Shown one piece after another: positions 7,597 through 9,101 of a stretch of 9,101 nt of DNA. Each line of letters opens with the position of its first letter. Position 1 is the first letter of the stretch. Under the pieces are notes generated by a model, which did not search any database, was not told where the DNA came from, and saw nothing but the letters and a program-made list of their open reading frames with translations. The translations under genes and the position numbers were made by a program. The DNA is from Prevotellaceae bacterium (GTDB lineage Bacteria > Bacteroidota > Bacteroidia > Bacteroidales > UBA932), in assembly GCA_031278135.1 (NCBI GenBank), contig JAITKY010000092.1:1-9101 (forward strand), in the 5' to 3' direction.

Positions 7597-7643
7597 ATCC
7601 ACAGATTTTCACAGCGAAATCAAATCTGTATAAATCTGTGGAT
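7597..7643. repeat. 12-bp perfect inverted repeat, likely dispersed element
   Basis: ATCCACAGATTT (7597-7608) and AAATCTGTGGAT (7632-7643) are perfect inverted arms with a 23-nt spacer that itself contains the echoes TCACAG and AATCTGTAT. The block lies in the 151-bp gap between the rmlB stop and the U32 start, both on the minus strand. After the hairpin in that direction the sequence is TAAATAG, without a T-run, so it is not a standard terminator. Sequences built from CACAGATT units are, from general recollection, frequent intergenic repeats in this phylum; that cannot be tested from one copy. Confidence 0.6.
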
Positions 7644-7711
7644 AAAAACGTAATATTATCCAGCAGACCCTCTATATTATAATCAACAATCGTAAATCTA
7701 AAAATCTAAAA

Positions 7712-8746
7712 TCAATATGTTTTATATTCTCCGCTTGTCACACTGTCCAACCATTCCTGATTGTCCAAATACCACTGAACGGTTTTTTCTATTCCTTCCT
7801 CGAACTGCAACGAAGGTTCCCATCCCAATTCGTTTTTTAACTTGCTGGAATCTATTGCATAACGCAAGTCGTGTCCTGCGCGGTCGGTAACGTAAGTGAT
7901 CAACTTGTCCGATGCGCCTTCGTTTCTACCCAAAAGCCTGTCTGTCACCTTAATCATGACTTTGATGAGGTCAATATTTTTCCATTCGTTGAAACCTCCG
8001 ATATTGTAAGTCTCTCCTGCCCTGCCATTGTGAAAAATAACGTCGATAGCCCTCGCATGGTCAATCACATACAGCCAGTCACGGACATTTTCGCCTTTAC
8101 CATACACCGGCAATGGTTTGCCATTACGAATATTGTTGATAAACAACGGTATCAACTTTTCGGGAAACTGATACGGTCCATAATTGTTCGAACAGTTTGA
8201 GATCACGGCAGGCAAACCATACGTATCGTGAAACGCCTTAACGAAATGATCCGACGAGGCTTTCGATGCCGAATAAGGCGAGTGAGGGTCGTAAGGCGTT
8301 TCTTCGGTGAAAAATCCTTCATCGCCCAATGAGCCATACACTTCATCGGTCGAAATGTGATAGAACAGTTTTGTTCCGGCGCCAGATTTTTCCCATGTTA
8401 CTTTTGCTGCCTGTAGCAGTGATAATGTGCCGAGTACATTGGTTTGCGCAAACAAAAATGGGTCTTTTATCGACCTGTCCACATGGCTTTCGGCAGCAAG
8501 ATGAATCACTCCGTCGATACTGTGTTCGTCGAATATCGACAGAATAGCGCTGAAATCGCAGATATCTGCTTTGATAAAAACGTAATTAGGCTTGTTTTCA
8601 ATATCTTTGAGATTAGCCAAATTCCCTGCATAAGTCAATTTATCGAGGTTAATGATGTTGTATTCTGGATATTTGTTCACAAATAGCCGTACAACATGCG
8701 AACCGATGAAACCGGCTCCTCCTGTGATTAATATGTTTCTTTTCAT
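7712..8746 (-). CDS. rmlB: dTDP-glucose 4,6-dehydratase RmlB (RfbB)
   Basis: Converts dTDP-glucose to dTDP-4-keto-6-deoxyglucose with tightly bound NAD, the second step towards dTDP-L-rhamnose and related surface sugars; cytosolic. The 344-aa protein is the usual length. Its Rossmann GGAGFIGS is at 9-16, LAAESHVDRS at 83-92, and the catalytic STDEVYGS at 132-139 supplies T133, D134 and E135. The extended-SDR pair YSASK gives Y158 and K162. NNYGPYQFPEKLIPL (187-201) and RDWLYV (222-227) are also diagnostic. A promoter with a good -33/-7 pair is 28-56 nt upstream. No rmlA, rmlC or rmlD is present in the window. The 3' side (leftward) is a 151-bp gap before the U32 gene, so it looks monocistronic. 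Identity is secure; final sugar product unknown. Confidence 0.97.
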   Translation of the reverse strand: MKRNILITGGAGFIGSHVVRLFVNKYPEYNIINLDKLTYAGNLANLKDIENKPNYVFIKADICDFSAILSIFDEHSIDGVIHLAAESHVDRSIKDPFLFAQTNVLGTLSLLQAAKVTWEKSGAGTKLFYHISTDEVYGSLGDEGFFTEETPYDPHSPYSASKASSDHFVKAFHDTYGLPAVISNCSNNYGPYQFPEKLIPLFINNIRNGKPLPVYGKGENVRDWLYVIDHARAIDVIFHNGRAGETYNIGGFNEWKNIDLIKVMIKVTDRLLGRNEGASDKLITYVTDRAGHDLRYAIDSSKLKNELGWEPSLQFEEGIEKTVQWYLDNQEWLDSVTSGEYKTY

Positions 8747-8773
8747 AATGCATTATTACCTGAAAATTTTATG

Positions 8774-8802
8774 CAAAAGTAATACTTTTTTTTTGTCCGC
8801 AA
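8774..8802 (-). promoter_or_regulatory. Bacteroidota-type promoter of rmlB
   Basis: On the minus strand, TTG (8802-8800) is followed by an 18-nt spacer and TACTTTTG (8781-8774), an exact TAnnTTTG. The spacer contains a run of nine A residues. Predicted transcription start is near 8767, giving a leader of about 20 nt before the ATG at 8746. This is the best full promoter in the window. Confidence 0.7.
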
Positions 8803-8913
8803 TTCTTTCTGGGAACCAATCTTGCAACAATTTTATACGACCCTAAAACAAAACATGTTAAACGTATTGGAACTTTTATCGACGATTTGATTTACAGCAA
8901 TCAGAAGCGGAGT

Positions 8914-9101
8914 ATGCCCGTATTCATTGCGGCAGATCAAAAAGGTATTTATACTTATATTCATACGATTTTTATAAATACCCTTAAATCCGGATGGTGT
9001 CCTATTGCAATTGATATTTTTTTTATTGCCTTTGCGGCAAAAAATATGATAACAATCAGTGATTATTTTTGTCCCAATGAAAAATGCAAATGCTACGGGT
9101 T
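8914..9101 (+). CDS. Incomplete open frame with Cys motif, runs off right edge
   Basis: The frame is stop-free from 8764 to the window end (112 codons), long for such AT-rich DNA, but its first ATG is at 8914. From there it reads MPVFIAADQKGIYTYI, then a hydrophobic stretch around CPIAIDIFFIAFAA, then SDYFCPNEKCKCYG at the edge, with cysteines at 53, 58 and 60. The in-frame sequence before the ATG (for example LYDPKTKHVKRIGTFIDDLI) is also protein-like, so the true start may be an alternative codon between about 8810 and 8914, or the 5' end may be degraded. The CPNxxCxxYG-like motif recalls the N-terminal zinc-binding segment of some transposases; this is a weak resemblance. Divergent from rmlB. 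Only the N-terminal part is visible. Confidence 0.45.
   Translation, partial: MPVFIAADQKGIYTYIHTIFINTLKSGWCPIAIDIFFIAFAAKNMITISDYFCPNEKCKCYG

Noticed and set aside
7597..7643. Rho-independent terminator for rmlB
   Set aside because: The stem is good, but the spacer loop is 23 nt and no T-run follows on the minus strand.

Overview
The window looks like a chromosomal segment of a Bacteroidota bacterium, probably Bacteroidales. Three things point there. Base composition is moderate to AT-rich with very AT-rich intergenic DNA. Starts lack clear Shine-Dalgarno sequences. Several genes are preceded by the Bacteroidota -7 element TAnnTTTG (exact matches at 2692-2699, 3249-3256 and, on the minus strand, 8774-8781). 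The protein types (91-aa GroES, 543-aa GroEL with a Gly-Met tail, single-domain LuxC-type reductase, ~600-aa U32 protein) agree.

Layout. Bases 1-258 hold no convincing complete gene. A strong intrinsic terminator (259-288, minus strand) ends the groES-groEL operon, which reads leftward (groES 2016-2291, groEL 321-1952). A 444-bp divergent intergenic region (2292-2735) follows, with repeats and a palindrome next to groES and a strong hairpin in the middle. Three plus-strand units come next: an unrecognised 149-aa protein (2736-3185); a DEDDh 3'-5' exonuclease with an ExoX-like C-terminal segment (3279-4040); and, tightly packed behind it, a futalosine hydrolase (4054-4677) that overlaps a LuxC-family acyl-CoA reductase (4674-5705) by 4 bp. 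Transcription then converges on a minus-strand U32-family protein (5761-7560). Upstream of that, a 12-bp inverted repeat (7597-7643) lies between it and rmlB (7712-8746, minus). The right edge carries the start of an incomplete plus-strand reading frame with a cysteine motif, running off the window.

Function. GroES/GroEL are the general chaperonin. Futalosine hydrolase implies that menaquinone is made by the futalosine route, not the classical Men route. The U32 protein is most like the RlhA/YhbU group, several of which act in RNA modification. RmlB makes the dTDP-4-keto-6-deoxyglucose intermediate for surface sugars. Most of the window is housekeeping. The less explained parts are the groES upstream region with its hairpin, the exonuclease-mqnB-luxC cluster, the inverted repeat at 7597-7643 and the right-edge frame. 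I see no evidence for a new defence system, CRISPR array or complete mobile element.
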